A stretch of 64,000 nt of DNA from Hyphomicrobiales bacterium (GTDB lineage Bacteria; Pseudomonadota; Alphaproteobacteria; Rhizobiales; Rhizobiaceae). The number at the start of each line of letters is the position of its first letter. The stretch's first letter is position 1. The notes below the pieces were generated by a model, which was given only the letters and a program-made list of their open reading frames with translations, was not told the DNA's origin and did no database searches. The stretch covers positions 62,001 through 126,000 of the forward strand of contig UBXM01000006.1 of the NCBI GenBank assembly GCA_900469445.1. Reading direction: 5' to 3'. The translations under genes were made by a program, and so were the position numbers. Shown here piece by piece: positions 33,870 through 43,078 of this stretch.

Positions 33870-35498
33870 TCACTTATCGAGCCAGGTGCTGTAGAAAGAC
33901 GGACGACCGACCGCCTCGAAGGCGACGCCCTTGACGTAAGCGGCGCCGGCAAAGGCCTGCGGTTCTTCGAAGATCGGAACGGCATAGGCCTGATCGAGAA
34001 CATAGGCCTGCGCATCGGCCACCGCCTTCAGGCGCTTTTCGCGGTCCGGCTGCGAGGCGATCTCGTCGAGAATGGCATTCAGCTTGTCGTCGGAGAAGGA
34101 CTTCACCTTGTCGCTGACGCCACCCTTTTGCAGCAGGAGATTGCGGTTGGTCGGGTAATACTGGCTCTTGACCACATCTGGATCGGCGCGTCCGACCATG
34201 GCGACGGCGACCGGTGTTTTCAGCGGATCGAGCTCGTCGACAACCTTGCTGCCGGCGTCGCCGGCCAGCACGTTCAGCTTCACGCCGAGCTTCGACCATT
34301 GCTGCGCGATCAACTGCAGCACCGCGCGGCTCTGCGGCTGGGGCAGCGATTCATAGGAGGTCAGCACCAGCTTCTGGCCGTCCTTGGCACGGATGCCGTC
34401 GGCTCCGACCTTGAAGCCGGCTTCGTCGAGCAAGGCTTCCGCCTTTTCCGGGTCGTAGGCGAGCTTGTCTTCCTGCGGCACATACCCGATCGCGGTCGAT
34501 GCGATGATCGAGGTTGCCTTCGGATAGTTCTTCGAGAAGATCGTCGAGAGGATTTCGTCACGATTGACCGCAAACGACAGCGCCTTGCGGACCTTGAGGT
34601 CGGCGACCAAAGGATTGTCCGGGCGGAAGACGATCGAGTTGTTCACGCCGCGCGTGCCGGGGGCGTAGATGGTGAAGCTCTGGGCTTCCACCTGGCCTTC
34701 GTCATAGGCCTGGATCTGGCGGATGAAATCCGCCTGGCCGGCGAGAAGTGCGCCGATGCGCACGCTGTCTTCGGCGGTGATGATGTAGTTGATCTCGTCG
34801 AGATAGGCGCGGCCCTGATGCTCCAGCTTGGCGGGACCCCAGTTATAGTCCTCGCGAACCGTCAGATCGAGCGACTTGCCAAGCGTCTCGGCGCTCACAA
34901 CGAAGGGACCTGATCCGATGATCTTCGTCGCATCGCCGAGCTGTTCGAAGGGCAGCGCCAAAGTCGAGAGCGAGACGATGCCGGAGCCGATCACCGACGT
35001 GCCCTGCAGGAATCCGGGAGAGGGTTTCTTGAAGGTGAATTTGACTGTCAGCGGATCGATGACCTCGCTGCGGTCGTAATTGTTGACCACTTCGGAAACC
35101 GGCTGCTTCAGTTCCTTGTTGCCGAGGCCGAACGTGTCGAAGTTCTTGGCGACGGCTGCGGCGTCAACCGGCGTTCCGTCGGAGAAGGTGACACCGGGAC
35201 GGAGCTTGAACGTGTATTCGGTGGCGCTTTCGTTGATGGTCCAGGATTCTGCCAGCCAGGGCTCGATCTCCAGCGTCTTGGGGTTCTGGTAGGTCAGCTT
35301 GTCGGTGATCTGGTTGAGAATGCCGCCATTCGGGTAAAAGCCGCCGGCCGGCGGGTAGAGATTGGTGTGGGCCTGCTGCTCGAGATAGACGAGCGTGCCG
35401 CCCTTGACGGGCTGGTCTGCCGCGTGGCTGGCCGTTGCAAAAGTGGTCGCAGCCAGCAATCCGAGGCTGAAAGAAAGCAGTGTCCGATAGCGTGTCAT
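33870..35498 (-). CDS. peptide/opine-type binding protein (SBP family 5, KPN_01854-like)
   Basis: This 542-residue periplasmic protein has a signal peptide (LLSFSLGLLAATTFATASHAA, residues about 6-26). It has family 5 core segments: TLVYLEQQAHTNLYPPAGGFYPNGGILNQI, IEPWLAESWTI, LRPGVTFSDGTPVDAAAVAKNFD and VRKALSFAVNRDEIL. It heads an operon of two permeases, a fused ATPase, an LLM monooxygenase and two CMD-type proteins. The N-terminal YLEQQAHTNLYPP region resembles, from memory, the KPN_01854-type binding proteins linked to the same enzymes. The ligand is unknown; amide, thioether or sulfonate compounds fit an LLM enzyme. Confidence 0.9.
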   Translation of the reverse strand: MTRYRTLLSFSLGLLAATTFATASHAADQPVKGGTLVYLEQQAHTNLYPPAGGFYPNGGILNQITDKLTYQNPKTLEIEPWLAESWTINESATEYTFKLRPGVTFSDGTPVDAAAVAKNFDTFGLGNKELKQPVSEVVNNYDRSEVIDPLTVKFTFKKPSPGFLQGTSVIGSGIVSLSTLALPFEQLGDATKIIGSGPFVVSAETLGKSLDLTVREDYNWGPAKLEHQGRAYLDEINYIITAEDSVRIGALLAGQADFIRQIQAYDEGQVEAQSFTIYAPGTRGVNNSIVFRPDNPLVADLKVRKALSFAVNRDEILSTIFSKNYPKATSIIASTAIGYVPQEDKLAYDPEKAEALLDEAGFKVGADGIRAKDGQKLVLTSYESLPQPQSRAVLQLIAQQWSKLGVKLNVLAGDAGSKVVDELDPLKTPVAVAMVGRADPDVVKSQYYPTNRNLLLQKGGVSDKVKSFSDDKLNAILDEIASQPDREKRLKAVADAQAYVLDQAYAVPIFEEPQAFAGAAYVKGVAFEAVGRPSFYSTWLDK

Positions 35499-35664
35499 GG
35501 GGTCAGGTCTCGCGGTTGATCGATAACCATGAGCCTATCCACTCGCATTAGATTTCTATGGATTTGCTATTCTATTTTAGAGGCAAGCGCGGAAGTTTCT
35601 TTGCTGTCTGAAGGCTTCTTGGAACAATCGCATTCCGGTCTGTGCACTGCAGCGTTCTTGCCGC

Positions 35665-36381
35665 TCACGCGGATGCCGGACGAAAATCCGCGGTGACGAC
35701 GTGGCGATTGCCGGGATAGGTCATGCGCACCCAGGTCACCGCTCCCGATGTATTCCAGGTGCGGCGCTCGATGACGAGGCAGGCCTCTTTCGGTGTGAGG
35801 TTGAGGAGCTTGTGTTCCTTGCGGTCGGCAGGCACGGCCTGGATACGATGCTGGGCCGTGATCCAGGGAATTTGCGAGGAAAGCCATGGACCGGGCGCAA
35901 CAGAAGCAAAATCGTTTTCAAGTGCCGCCGGTACGGTGACAAGATTGATTGCGCGCTCTTCCAGGCAAAAAGGCTGGTCTGCGGCAAGATGTAGGCAGGT
36001 GACGAAAAGGACGTCACCGGACGTGCCGGTCGCAAACCATGCAAGCTCTTCACCGATCGCCTTGCGGCGGGTAATCGACAATCGCTGGTAGGAATATTCG
36101 AGGTTTAGGGAGCGCACTTCGTCGGCAATATCGTGGATCTCGAGGACGGCCGATTGTGCCTTGGGCTGGGAGACGAAACTCCCGCCCTTTTTCCGGCGCT
36201 CGATCAAGCCCGCTTGTGCCAGCTGGCCCATCACCTTGTTCACTGTCATCCGCGAGACGTCGTAATGCGCGGCGAGATCAACCTCGAAAGGGATCCGGTG
36301 GCCGGGTGGCCAGATGCCGGAAACGATCTTTTCCTCGATATCCGCCAGGATCTTGCGGTGATGGGTGAGGGTCTTGGAAAT
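35665..36381 (-). CDS. hutC: HutC-type GntR regulator of histidine utilisation; no canonical start codon
   Basis: This repressor of the hut genes normally answers to urocanate. The winged helix reads ISKTLTHHRKILADIEEKIVSG, GHRIPFEVDLAAHYDVSRMTVNKVMGQLAQAGLIERRKKGGSFV, and is followed by a UTRA effector domain (SYQRLSITRRKAIGEELAW, CLEERAINLVTVP, TPKEACLVIERRTWNTSGAVTWVRMTYPG). Between the in-frame stop upstream (36408-36406) and the ATG inside the recognition helix (36249) there is no ATG, GTG or TTG. The family N terminus and a GGAG sequence nine bases upstream fit initiation at ATT 36381. ATC 36387 or CTG 36348 are alternatives. About 238 residues result, the usual size. It follows hutF by 68 bp. 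Confidence 0.82.
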   Translation of the reverse strand: MSKTLTHHRKILADIEEKIVSGIWPPGHRIPFEVDLAAHYDVSRMTVNKVMGQLAQAGLIERRKKGGSFVSQPKAQSAVLEIHDIADEVRSLNLEYSYQRLSITRRKAIGEELAWFATGTSGDVLFVTCLHLAADQPFCLEERAINLVTVPAALENDFASVAPGPWLSSQIPWITAQHRIQAVPADRKEHKLLNLTPKEACLVIERRTWNTSGAVTWVRMTYPGNRHVVTADFRPASA

Positions 36382-36449
36382 GCTGATAGTCTCCGTTCTG
36401 GCTATGTCGCGGCAGGTCTACACTGCGGTCCTGCCGCGTCAATCGTGCT

Positions 36450-37811
36450 TCAGGCGCGCAGCAGGACCTGCATGGTTTCCGCAAAGCGTTTGCGAATATG
36501 ATCGCGGGCGATGTGGCGACCGTTGATGACCTGCTTTTTACCTGCGGCCCAGACGGTGTCGACTGCGACATCTCCTCCGAAGATCCAGTTATCGAGCAGG
36601 TTGTCTTCCGCGAGATAGGGCGCATTGGCGGTATCAAGAGCAACGATATCGGCAGGCGCTCCGATGACAAATCCTGCCTTTGTGGCAAGAGCCTGTGCGC
36701 CGCCCTCGATAGCCGCATCGAAGAGGCGGCGTCCGGTCGAGCCGTTCGGTTCGGCAATCACGTTGCGCGCGCGATGGGCGAGGCGTTGCGAATATTCCAG
36801 CTGTCGCAATTCGCCCGGCAGCGAGATCAGCACGTTGCTGTCCGATCCGACGCCAAAGCGGCCGCCTTTTGCGAGGAATGCGGAGGCTGCGAATGTGCCG
36901 TCGCCGAGATTGGCTTCGGTGATCGGGCAGAGGCCCGCCACCGCGCTGCTCGCTGCCATGTTCGTCACTTCCTGATCGGTCAGGTGAGTTGCATGGATCA
37001 GGCACCAGCGATCATCGACCGGCGCATGATCCAGCAGCCATTCGACGGGGCGCGCACCGGACCATGCGATGCAATCCTCCACCTCTTTGGTCTGTTCGGC
37101 GACATGAATATGCACGGGGCCACCTTCGGCCAGGGGCAAAATTGCGGTCAGTTCGTCGGGCGTTGCGGCGCGCAGGCTGTGCGGTGCTATGCCGAGCTGC
37201 ATGCCGGGAAGCGAGGCCTGTATCTTTCGGCAGGCCTCCATCAGCCGACCAAAACTTTCGACCGAATTGATGAAGCGCCGCTGGCCATCGATCGGTTGCT
37301 GCCCGCCGAAACCCGAATGCGCGTAAAATACCGGCAACAGCGTCAGGCCGATACCGGTCTGCGAGCTCGCAGCGCCAATCCGCTCGGCATGTTCGGCGAT
37401 GTTGGCATAATGTGAGCCGTCTCGATCGTGATGCAGATAGTGGAACTCGCCGACACGGCAGAAACCGGCCTCAAGCATTTCCATATAGAGCTGCGCTGCG
37501 ACCGCCTCGATCTGTTCCGGCGTCATCTGCAGGGCAAAACGATACATCAGGACGCGCCAGCTCCAGAAACTGTCATCGCTTGGCCCGCGAAGCTCAGCCA
37601 GCCCCGACATGGCGCGCTGGAAGGCGTGGCTGTGGAGATTGCTCATCGCCGGGATGAGGACCGAATGGCGCTCATCGCCCGTCTGGGCGGTCACGCTGAT
37701 GTCGACGCTGGAGATGGTGCCGTCGGCAATCGACACGCGCACATTGGAAACCCATCCCTCAGGCAGAAGAGCCGATGCTGCGTGAAGCGTCGAAACCGCG
37801 GAATTGGTCAT
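36450..37811 (-). CDS. hutF: formimidoylglutamate deiminase
   Basis: This 453-residue cytoplasmic amidohydrolase converts N-formimino-glutamate to N-formyl-glutamate and ammonia, step four of the five-step histidine route. Visible motifs: MSNLHSHAFQRAMSG (metal HxH), GEFHYLHHDRDG, GIAPHSLRAATP, VHIHVAEQTKEVEDC, LIHATHLTD and GVGSDSNVLISLPGELRQLEY, all typical of HutF. The start is the ATG at 37811 (MTNSAVST); the frame extends upstream over the HutC operator and is not used. It is divergent from hutIHUD and shares the operator with them. Confidence 0.94.
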   Translation of the reverse strand: MTNSAVSTLHAASALLPEGWVSNVRVSIADGTISSVDISVTAQTGDERHSVLIPAMSNLHSHAFQRAMSGLAELRGPSDDSFWSWRVLMYRFALQMTPEQIEAVAAQLYMEMLEAGFCRVGEFHYLHHDRDGSHYANIAEHAERIGAASSQTGIGLTLLPVFYAHSGFGGQQPIDGQRRFINSVESFGRLMEACRKIQASLPGMQLGIAPHSLRAATPDELTAILPLAEGGPVHIHVAEQTKEVEDCIAWSGARPVEWLLDHAPVDDRWCLIHATHLTDQEVTNMAASSAVAGLCPITEANLGDGTFAASAFLAKGGRFGVGSDSNVLISLPGELRQLEYSQRLAHRARNVIAEPNGSTGRRLFDAAIEGGAQALATKAGFVIGAPADIVALDTANAPYLAEDNLLDNWIFGGDVAVDTVWAAGKKQVINGRHIARDHIRKRFAETMQVLLRA

Positions 37812-37889
37812 GATTGCCGGTCCGTCGTTGGATTGTCTGATCGAGCGCGTATCGTCGAGCGAAAGAACGCTCTTGCCAATACGCTTATT

Positions 37890-37901
37890 ATGTATATACA
37901 T
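37890..37901. promoter_or_regulatory. HutC operator between hutF and hutI
   Basis: ATGTATATACAT is a perfect 12-bp palindrome and contains GT-A-TA-T-AC, the core pattern of the HutC subfamily of GntR proteins. Outer ATTATG (37887) and CATAAT (37909) add a second, wider inverted repeat. It sits between the divergent hutF-hutC and hutIHUD units, where one repressor site could control both. Confidence 0.75.
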
Positions 37902-37928
37902 GTTTGATCATAATGAAAGGCACAAACA

Positions 37929-39218
37929 ATGTGCGGGAGCGAAAACTTGGGCAGTGTTTTCTCCACTCATTCCGAAGCTCACACGGGCGTAACCGTATGG
38001 ACGAATGCACGTCTGGCGACGCTGGCCGAAGGTTGCGAGGGGCTTGGTGTCGTTGAAAATGGCGCGGTCGCAGTCAAGGACGGCGTAATTGTCTTCGTCG
38101 GCGCTGAAGCCGAGCTTCACGCTGATTTGAAGAGCGATGCCTCGATCATCGATTGCGAAGGTCGCTGGATCACGCCGGGCCTGATCGATTGCCATACGCA
38201 TATTGTCTTTGGCGGCGACCGTGCGATGGAATTCGAGATGCAGCTCGAAGGCGCGAGCTATGAGGATGTGGCGCGCGCGGGCGGTGGCATCGTGTCCTCG
38301 GTCAAGGCAACCAATGCGCTCACCGTCGAAGGACTGGTCGGGGCCGCGCTGCCTCGCGTCGATACTCTCCTTGCCGAAGGTGTGTCTACGCTTGAGATCA
38401 AGTCCGGTTACGGGCTTTCGATTGAGGGCGAGCTCAACATGCTGCGCGCCGCACGTGCGCTGGAAAAGGTCAGGCCGGTCCGCGTCGTGACCTCTTATCT
38501 GGCAGCCCATGCAACCCCGGTCGAATACAAGGGGCGCAACGGCGATTACATCACCGATATAGTGCTGCCGGGCATGGACAAGGCCCATGCGGAAGACCTG
38601 GTCGATGCCGTTGATGGTTTTTGCGAGGGCATTGCCTTTTCGGTCGATGAAATCCGCCGTGTCTTCGATCACGCCAAGGCACTCGGCATTCCGGTCAAAC
38701 TGCACGCAGAACAGCTGTCCAACCTCGGTGGGGCAAGGATGGCAGCCTCCTATGGCGCGCTGTCCGCGGATCATCTGGAATATCTCGATGCCGAGGGTGC
38801 CGCGGCCATGGCCGAAGCCGGCACTGTGGCTGTCATCCTGCCTGGTGCCTTCTACGCCATCAACGAAACGCGAAAGCCGCCGATCCAAGGACTACGCGAC
38901 GCCGGTGTGAGGATGGCGATCGCCACCGACTGCAACCCCGGCACGTCGCCACTGACATCGCTGCTTCTGACGATGAACATGTCGGCGACGCTGTTTCGCC
39001 TGACGGTGGATGAATGTATTGCCGGCGCGACGCGCGAGGCGGCGCGTGCGCTTGGGCTTCTCGCTCAAACCGGAACGCTGGAGGTCGGCAAGTCCGCCGA
39101 TCTCGCCATCTGGAACATCTTGCGCCCTGCGGAGCTCGTCTACCGCATCGGCTTCAATCCGCTCCATTCCCGCATCTTCAAAGGCCAGACCATCGAAGGC
39201 CAGCAGGTATCCGTATGA
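37929..39218 (+). CDS. hutI: imidazolonepropionase
   Basis: This 429-residue amidohydrolase opens 4-imidazolone-5-propionate to formimino-glutamate, step three of histidine degradation. Family motifs: [44 protein letters not shown] near residue 82 (metal HTH), [21 protein letters not shown] near 150, [31 protein letters not shown] and [20 protein letters not shown]. It is the first gene of the operon, with its stop overlapping the hutH start. The ribosome-binding site before the ATG is weak (GAAAGG, 11 bases away). Confidence 0.95.
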   Translation: MCGSENLGSVFSTHSEAHTGVTVWTNARLATLAEGCEGLGVVENGAVAVKDGVIVFVGAEAELHADLKSDASIIDCEGRWITPGLIDCHTHIVFGGDRAMEFEMQLEGASYEDVARAGGGIVSSVKATNALTVEGLVGAALPRVDTLLAEGVSTLEIKSGYGLSIEGELNMLRAARALEKVRPVRVVTSYLAAHATPVEYKGRNGDYITDIVLPGMDKAHAEDLVDAVDGFCEGIAFSVDEIRRVFDHAKALGIPVKLHAEQLSNLGGARMAASYGALSADHLEYLDAEGAAAMAEAGTVAVILPGAFYAINETRKPPIQGLRDAGVRMAIATDCNPGTSPLTSLLLTMNMSATLFRLTVDECIAGATREAARALGLLAQTGTLEVGKSADLAIWNILRPAELVYRIGFNPLHSRIFKGQTIEGQQVSV

Positions 39219-40750
39219 CGATCACGCTTCATCCGGGCAGCGTTGTGCTTGCCGATCTCGCCAATATCTATTGGAGCAACGAGCCGGCCGTTCTCGACCG
39301 TTCCTTCGATGCGGGCATAGAAAAAGCAGCGCGGCGCATCGCAGAAATTGCGGCCGGCAATGCGCCGGTCTATGGCATCAATACCGGCTTCGGCAAGTTG
39401 GCCTCGATCAAGATCGACAGCGCCGATCTTGCCACGCTGCAGCGCAATCTCATCCTGTCGCATTGCTGCGGGATCGGCGCTCCACTGCCGGAAAACGTCG
39501 TGCGGCTGATCATGGCGCTGAAGCTGATTTCGCTCGGTCGCGGCGCGTCCGGCGTTCGGCTGGATCTGGTGCGCCTGATCGAGGGCATGCTGGCAAAGGG
39601 CGTTATCCCGGTCATCCCCGAAAAGGGTTCGGTCGGCGCTTCCGGTGACCTTGCGCCGCTTGCCCATATGGCCGCAGCGATGATGGGTGAGGGCGAAGCA
39701 TTTTTCCGCGGTGACCGAATGGCTTCTGCCGATGCGCTTGCCAAGGCGGGACTGTCACCTGTCGTGCTCGCCGCCAAGGAAGGGCTGGCGTTGATCAACG
39801 GCACCCAGACTTCTACGGCGCTGGCACTGGCGGGTCTCTTCCGTGCCCATCGCGCCGCCCAGACCGCGCTTGTCACCGGCGCGCTCTCCACCGATGCGGC
39901 GATGGGGTCTTCCGCCCCTTTCCATCCGGATATCCACACGCTCCGGGGCCACAAGGGGCAGATCGATGCCGGTGCCGCCCTGCGCCAGCTGCTGACCGGT
40001 TCCGAAATCCGCGAAAGCCATATCGAAGGCGACGAGCGTGTCCAGGATCCCTATTGCATCCGATGCCAGCCGCAGGTGGATGGCGCCTGCCTCGACCTGT
40101 TGCGCCAGGTTGCCCGCACGCTGGAAATCGAAGCCAATGCCGTGACCGACAATCCTCTGGTTCTCTCAGATGATGAAGTCGTTTCGGGCGGCAATTTCCA
40201 TGCCGAACCTGTTGCCTTTGCCGCAGACCAGACGGCGCTCGCCATCTGCGAAATCGGCGCGATTGCCCAGCGCCGTGTAGCACTTCTGGTCGATCCTGCC
40301 CTGTCCTATGGCCTGCCGGCGTTTCTTTCCAGGAAGCCGGGCCTGAATTCCGGTTTGATGATCGCGGAAGTCACATCGGCGGCACTGATGAGCGAAAACA
40401 AGCAGATGTCGCATCCGGCCTCGGTGGATTCGACGCCGACCTCGGCCAATCAGGAAGACCATGTGTCCATGGCCTGCCATGGTGCCCGCCGGCTGCTGGC
40501 GATGACCGAAAACCTGTTCGGCATTCTCGGCATCGAGGCGCTTGCCGCGGTTCAGGGCGTCGAGCTGCGCGGTCCGCTGAAGACCAGCCCGGAACTGCAG
40601 AAGGCTTCAGCCGTGCTGCGTTCTGCCGTGCCGTCGCTCGAAGATGATCGCTACATGGCGCCGGATCTTGCTGCCGCAGCAGGGCTGGTCGCTTCCGGTG
40701 CGCTCGCCTCCGCCATTTCTCCCGGCATCCTGCCGATGCTCGACATCTGA
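39215..40750 (+). CDS. hutH: histidine ammonia-lyase
   Basis: This 511-residue cytoplasmic enzyme deaminates histidine to urocanate, the first step of the pathway. Ala142-Ser143-Gly144 ([14 protein letters not shown]) forms the autocatalytic MIO electrophile, at the canonical position when the ATG at 39215 is used. YGINTGFG (Tyr53), [27 protein letters not shown] and [21 protein letters not shown] are further signatures. The start overlaps the hutI stop as ATGA. A longer frame starting inside hutI is not used because it would displace the catalytic numbering. Confidence 0.95.
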   Translation: MTITLHPGSVVLADLANIYWSNEPAVLDRSFDAGIEKAARRIAEIAAGNAPVYGINTGFGKLASIKIDSADLATLQRNLILSHCCGIGAPLPENVVRLIMALKLISLGRGASGVRLDLVRLIEGMLAKGVIPVIPEKGSVGASGDLAPLAHMAAAMMGEGEAFFRGDRMASADALAKAGLSPVVLAAKEGLALINGTQTSTALALAGLFRAHRAAQTALVTGALSTDAAMGSSAPFHPDIHTLRGHKGQIDAGAALRQLLTGSEIRESHIEGDERVQDPYCIRCQPQVDGACLDLLRQVARTLEIEANAVTDNPLVLSDDEVVSGGNFHAEPVAFAADQTALAICEIGAIAQRRVALLVDPALSYGLPAFLSRKPGLNSGLMIAEVTSAALMSENKQMSHPASVDSTPTSANQEDHVSMACHGARRLLAMTENLFGILGIEALAAVQGVELRGPLKTSPELQKASAVLRSAVPSLEDDRYMAPDLAAAAGLVASGALASAISPGILPMLDI

Positions 40751-40778
40751 TTGCAAAAGAACAACGGGAACAGAAGTC

Positions 40779-42464
40779 ATGACCAATCCGCGCCACAACA
40801 TTCGCGACGTCCGCTCCCCGCGGGGCAATGAGCTGAACGCCAAGACCTGGATGACCGAAGCGCCGCTTCGCATGCTGATGAACAATCTCGACCCGGACGT
40901 TGCCGAGAACCCGCATGAACTGGTGGTTTATGGCGGCATCGGCCGTGCCGCCCGCACATGGGATGATTTTGACAAAATCGCTGCGACGCTGAAGACATTG
41001 ACGGAGGAGGAAACCCTGCTCGTCCAGTCCGGCAAACCGGTCGGCGTGTTCCGCACCCATAGGGATGCGCCGCGTGTGCTGATTGCCAATTCCAACCTCG
41101 TGCCGCATTGGGCGACCTGGGACCATTTTAACGAACTGGATAAAAAGGGTCTGGCCATGTACGGCCAGATGACCGCCGGTTCGTGGATCTATATCGGCAC
41201 ACAGGGCATCGTTCAGGGCACCTACGAAACCTTCGTCGAGGCCGGCCGCCAGCATTACAATGGCAGCCTCAAGGGCAAGTGGATCCTGACCGGCGGCCTC
41301 GGCGGCATGGGCGGCGCCCAGCCGCTCGCCGCCGTCATGGCCGGTGCCTGCTGCCTTGCGGTCGAGTGCGACGAAACCCGCATCGATTTCCGCCTGCGCA
41401 CCCGCTACGTCGATGCCAAGGCGAAAACGCTCGATGAGGCACTTGCGATGATCGCCGAATGGACGGCCAAGGGCGAGGCGAAATCCGTCGGCCTGCTCGG
41501 CAATGCCGCCGAGATATTTCCGGAACTGGTAAGCCGCATGCAGGCGGGCGGTCCGCGGCCCGATATCGTCACCGACCAGACCTCCGCGCATGATCCGCAC
41601 AACGGTTACCTGCCGATTGGCTGGACGGTCGAGGAAGCCAAGGCCAAGCGTGAAAGTGATCCGAAATCGGTCGAAACCGCTGCCCGCGCCTCGATGAAGG
41701 CGCATGTCGAAGCCATGGTCGCCTTCTGGGATGCCGGTGTGCCGACGCTCGATTACGGCAACAATATCCGTCAGGTTGCCAAGGACGAGGGACTTGAGAA
41801 CGCCTTCGCTTTCCCCGGTTTCGTGCCGGCCTATATCCGCCCGCTTTTCTGCCGCGGCATTGGTCCGTTCCGCTGGGCGGCTCTTTCCGGTGATCCGGAG
41901 GATATCTACAAGACCGATGCCAAGGTGAAGGAACTGCTGCCGGACAACAAGCATCTGCATAACTGGCTGGACATGGCCCGCGAGCGTATCGCCTTCCAGG
42001 GCCTGCCGGCGCGCATTTGCTGGGTGGGCTTGGGTGATCGTCACAAGCTCGGCCTCGCCTTCAATGAAATGGTTCGCAACGGCGAACTGTCAGCCCCGAT
42101 CGTTATCGGTCGCGATCATCTCGACAGCGGCTCGGTCGCCTCGCCGAACCGCGAAACGGAAGCGATGAAGGATGGTTCCGACGCCGTCTCCGACTGGCCG
42201 CTGCTGAACGCGCTGCTCAATACCGCCTCGGGCGCTACCTGGGTGTCGCTGCATCATGGCGGCGGCGTCGGTATGGGCTATTCGCAGCATTCCGGCATGG
42301 TGATCTGCGCCGATGGTTCGGAAGATGCCGACCGCCGTCTGGAGCGTGTTTTGTGGAACGACCCGGCGACCGGTGTCATGCGGCATGCGGATGCGGGTTA
42401 TGAGATCGCCGTTGAATGCGCCAAGGAAAAAGGCCTGCACCTGCCCGGCATTCTCGGGAACTGA
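40779..42464 (+). CDS. hutU: urocanate hydratase
   Basis: This 561-residue NAD-dependent enzyme hydrates urocanate to imidazolonepropionate, step two. Signatures include [25 protein letters not shown] near residue 127, [19 protein letters not shown] (NAD-binding), [37 protein letters not shown] with the cysteine known to be essential in urocanases, and [19 protein letters not shown]. It lies 28 bp after hutH with GGGAA ahead of the ATG. The length matches the family. Confidence 0.95.
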   Translation: MTNPRHNIRDVRSPRGNELNAKTWMTEAPLRMLMNNLDPDVAENPHELVVYGGIGRAARTWDDFDKIAATLKTLTEEETLLVQSGKPVGVFRTHRDAPRVLIANSNLVPHWATWDHFNELDKKGLAMYGQMTAGSWIYIGTQGIVQGTYETFVEAGRQHYNGSLKGKWILTGGLGGMGGAQPLAAVMAGACCLAVECDETRIDFRLRTRYVDAKAKTLDEALAMIAEWTAKGEAKSVGLLGNAAEIFPELVSRMQAGGPRPDIVTDQTSAHDPHNGYLPIGWTVEEAKAKRESDPKSVETAARASMKAHVEAMVAFWDAGVPTLDYGNNIRQVAKDEGLENAFAFPGFVPAYIRPLFCRGIGPFRWAALSGDPEDIYKTDAKVKELLPDNKHLHNWLDMARERIAFQGLPARICWVGLGDRHKLGLAFNEMVRNGELSAPIVIGRDHLDSGSVASPNRETEAMKDGSDAVSDWPLLNALLNTASGATWVSLHHGGGVGMGYSQHSGMVICADGSEDADRRLERVLWNDPATGVMRHADAGYEIAVECAKEKGLHLPGILGN

Positions 42465-42468
42465 GCCG

Positions 42469-43041
42469 ATGCGCATTCTTCGCGCGGGCGACCACAAGCG
42501 CATGCCTTGGAAAAACGGCAAGGGAGAGACGATCGAGATCGCCGTCTTTCCCGAAGGCGCAAGTGTCGACACGTTCGATTGGCGCATCAGCATGGCGGCG
42601 GTCGCATCCGATGGGCCGTTCTCCGTTTTTCCGGGCGTCGACCGGACGCTGAGCATCCTCACCGGAGACGGCATGATGCTTTCTGTTGAAGGCATGGCGC
42701 CGAGGGTACTCGGCCGAAAATCGGTGCCGTTTGCATTTCCGGGCGATGCCAAGACCGAAGCCGTGCTTCAGGCTGGGCCGATCACCGATCTGAACGTCAT
42801 GACTAGGCGTGGGCGCTTTTCGCATCGGGTGACGCGGACAGAGCAAGGCGGCGAGATCGGGTTTTCTGCGGATGCGGCACTCGTTATCCTCGTCATGACG
42901 GGCAAGGCGCAGATATCGCAGGTCGAGCTTGGCCCGCTCGACGCAGTGATCCTTGATGATCCGGCGCATAGCCGTGACGTGAGGCTCGAGACCCGAGAGC
43001 CTTGTTTCGTCATCGAGATCTTCGGGCCGGCGAGCCACTGA
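42469..43041 (+). CDS. hutD: HutD/Ves-family cupin protein
   Basis: This 190-residue protein belongs to the HutD/Ves cupin family. Typical segments are MPWKNGKGETIEIAVFPEGAS near 12, FDWRISMAAVASDGPFSVFPGVDRTLSIL near 37, and PITDLNVMTRRGRFSH near 105. HutD in pseudomonads is thought to be a regulatory component that sets an upper level of hut expression, possibly by binding formyl- or formimino-glutamate. It starts 4 bp after the hutU stop and is the last gene of the operon. Confidence 0.9.
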   Translation: MRILRAGDHKRMPWKNGKGETIEIAVFPEGASVDTFDWRISMAAVASDGPFSVFPGVDRTLSILTGDGMMLSVEGMAPRVLGRKSVPFAFPGDAKTEAVLQAGPITDLNVMTRRGRFSHRVTRTEQGGEIGFSADAALVILVMTGKAQISQVELGPLDAVILDDPAHSRDVRLETREPCFVIEIFGPASH

Positions 43042-43078
43042 CCTTGGCGGGCTCGCAACGGCGCGTGTCGGTCAGCCG

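Noticed and set aside
33111..34913. A 600-codon plus-strand frame opposite the DppB-type permease and binding-protein genes
   Set aside because: Same reason: it is a shadow of genes whose own frames carry signal peptide, membrane and family motifs.
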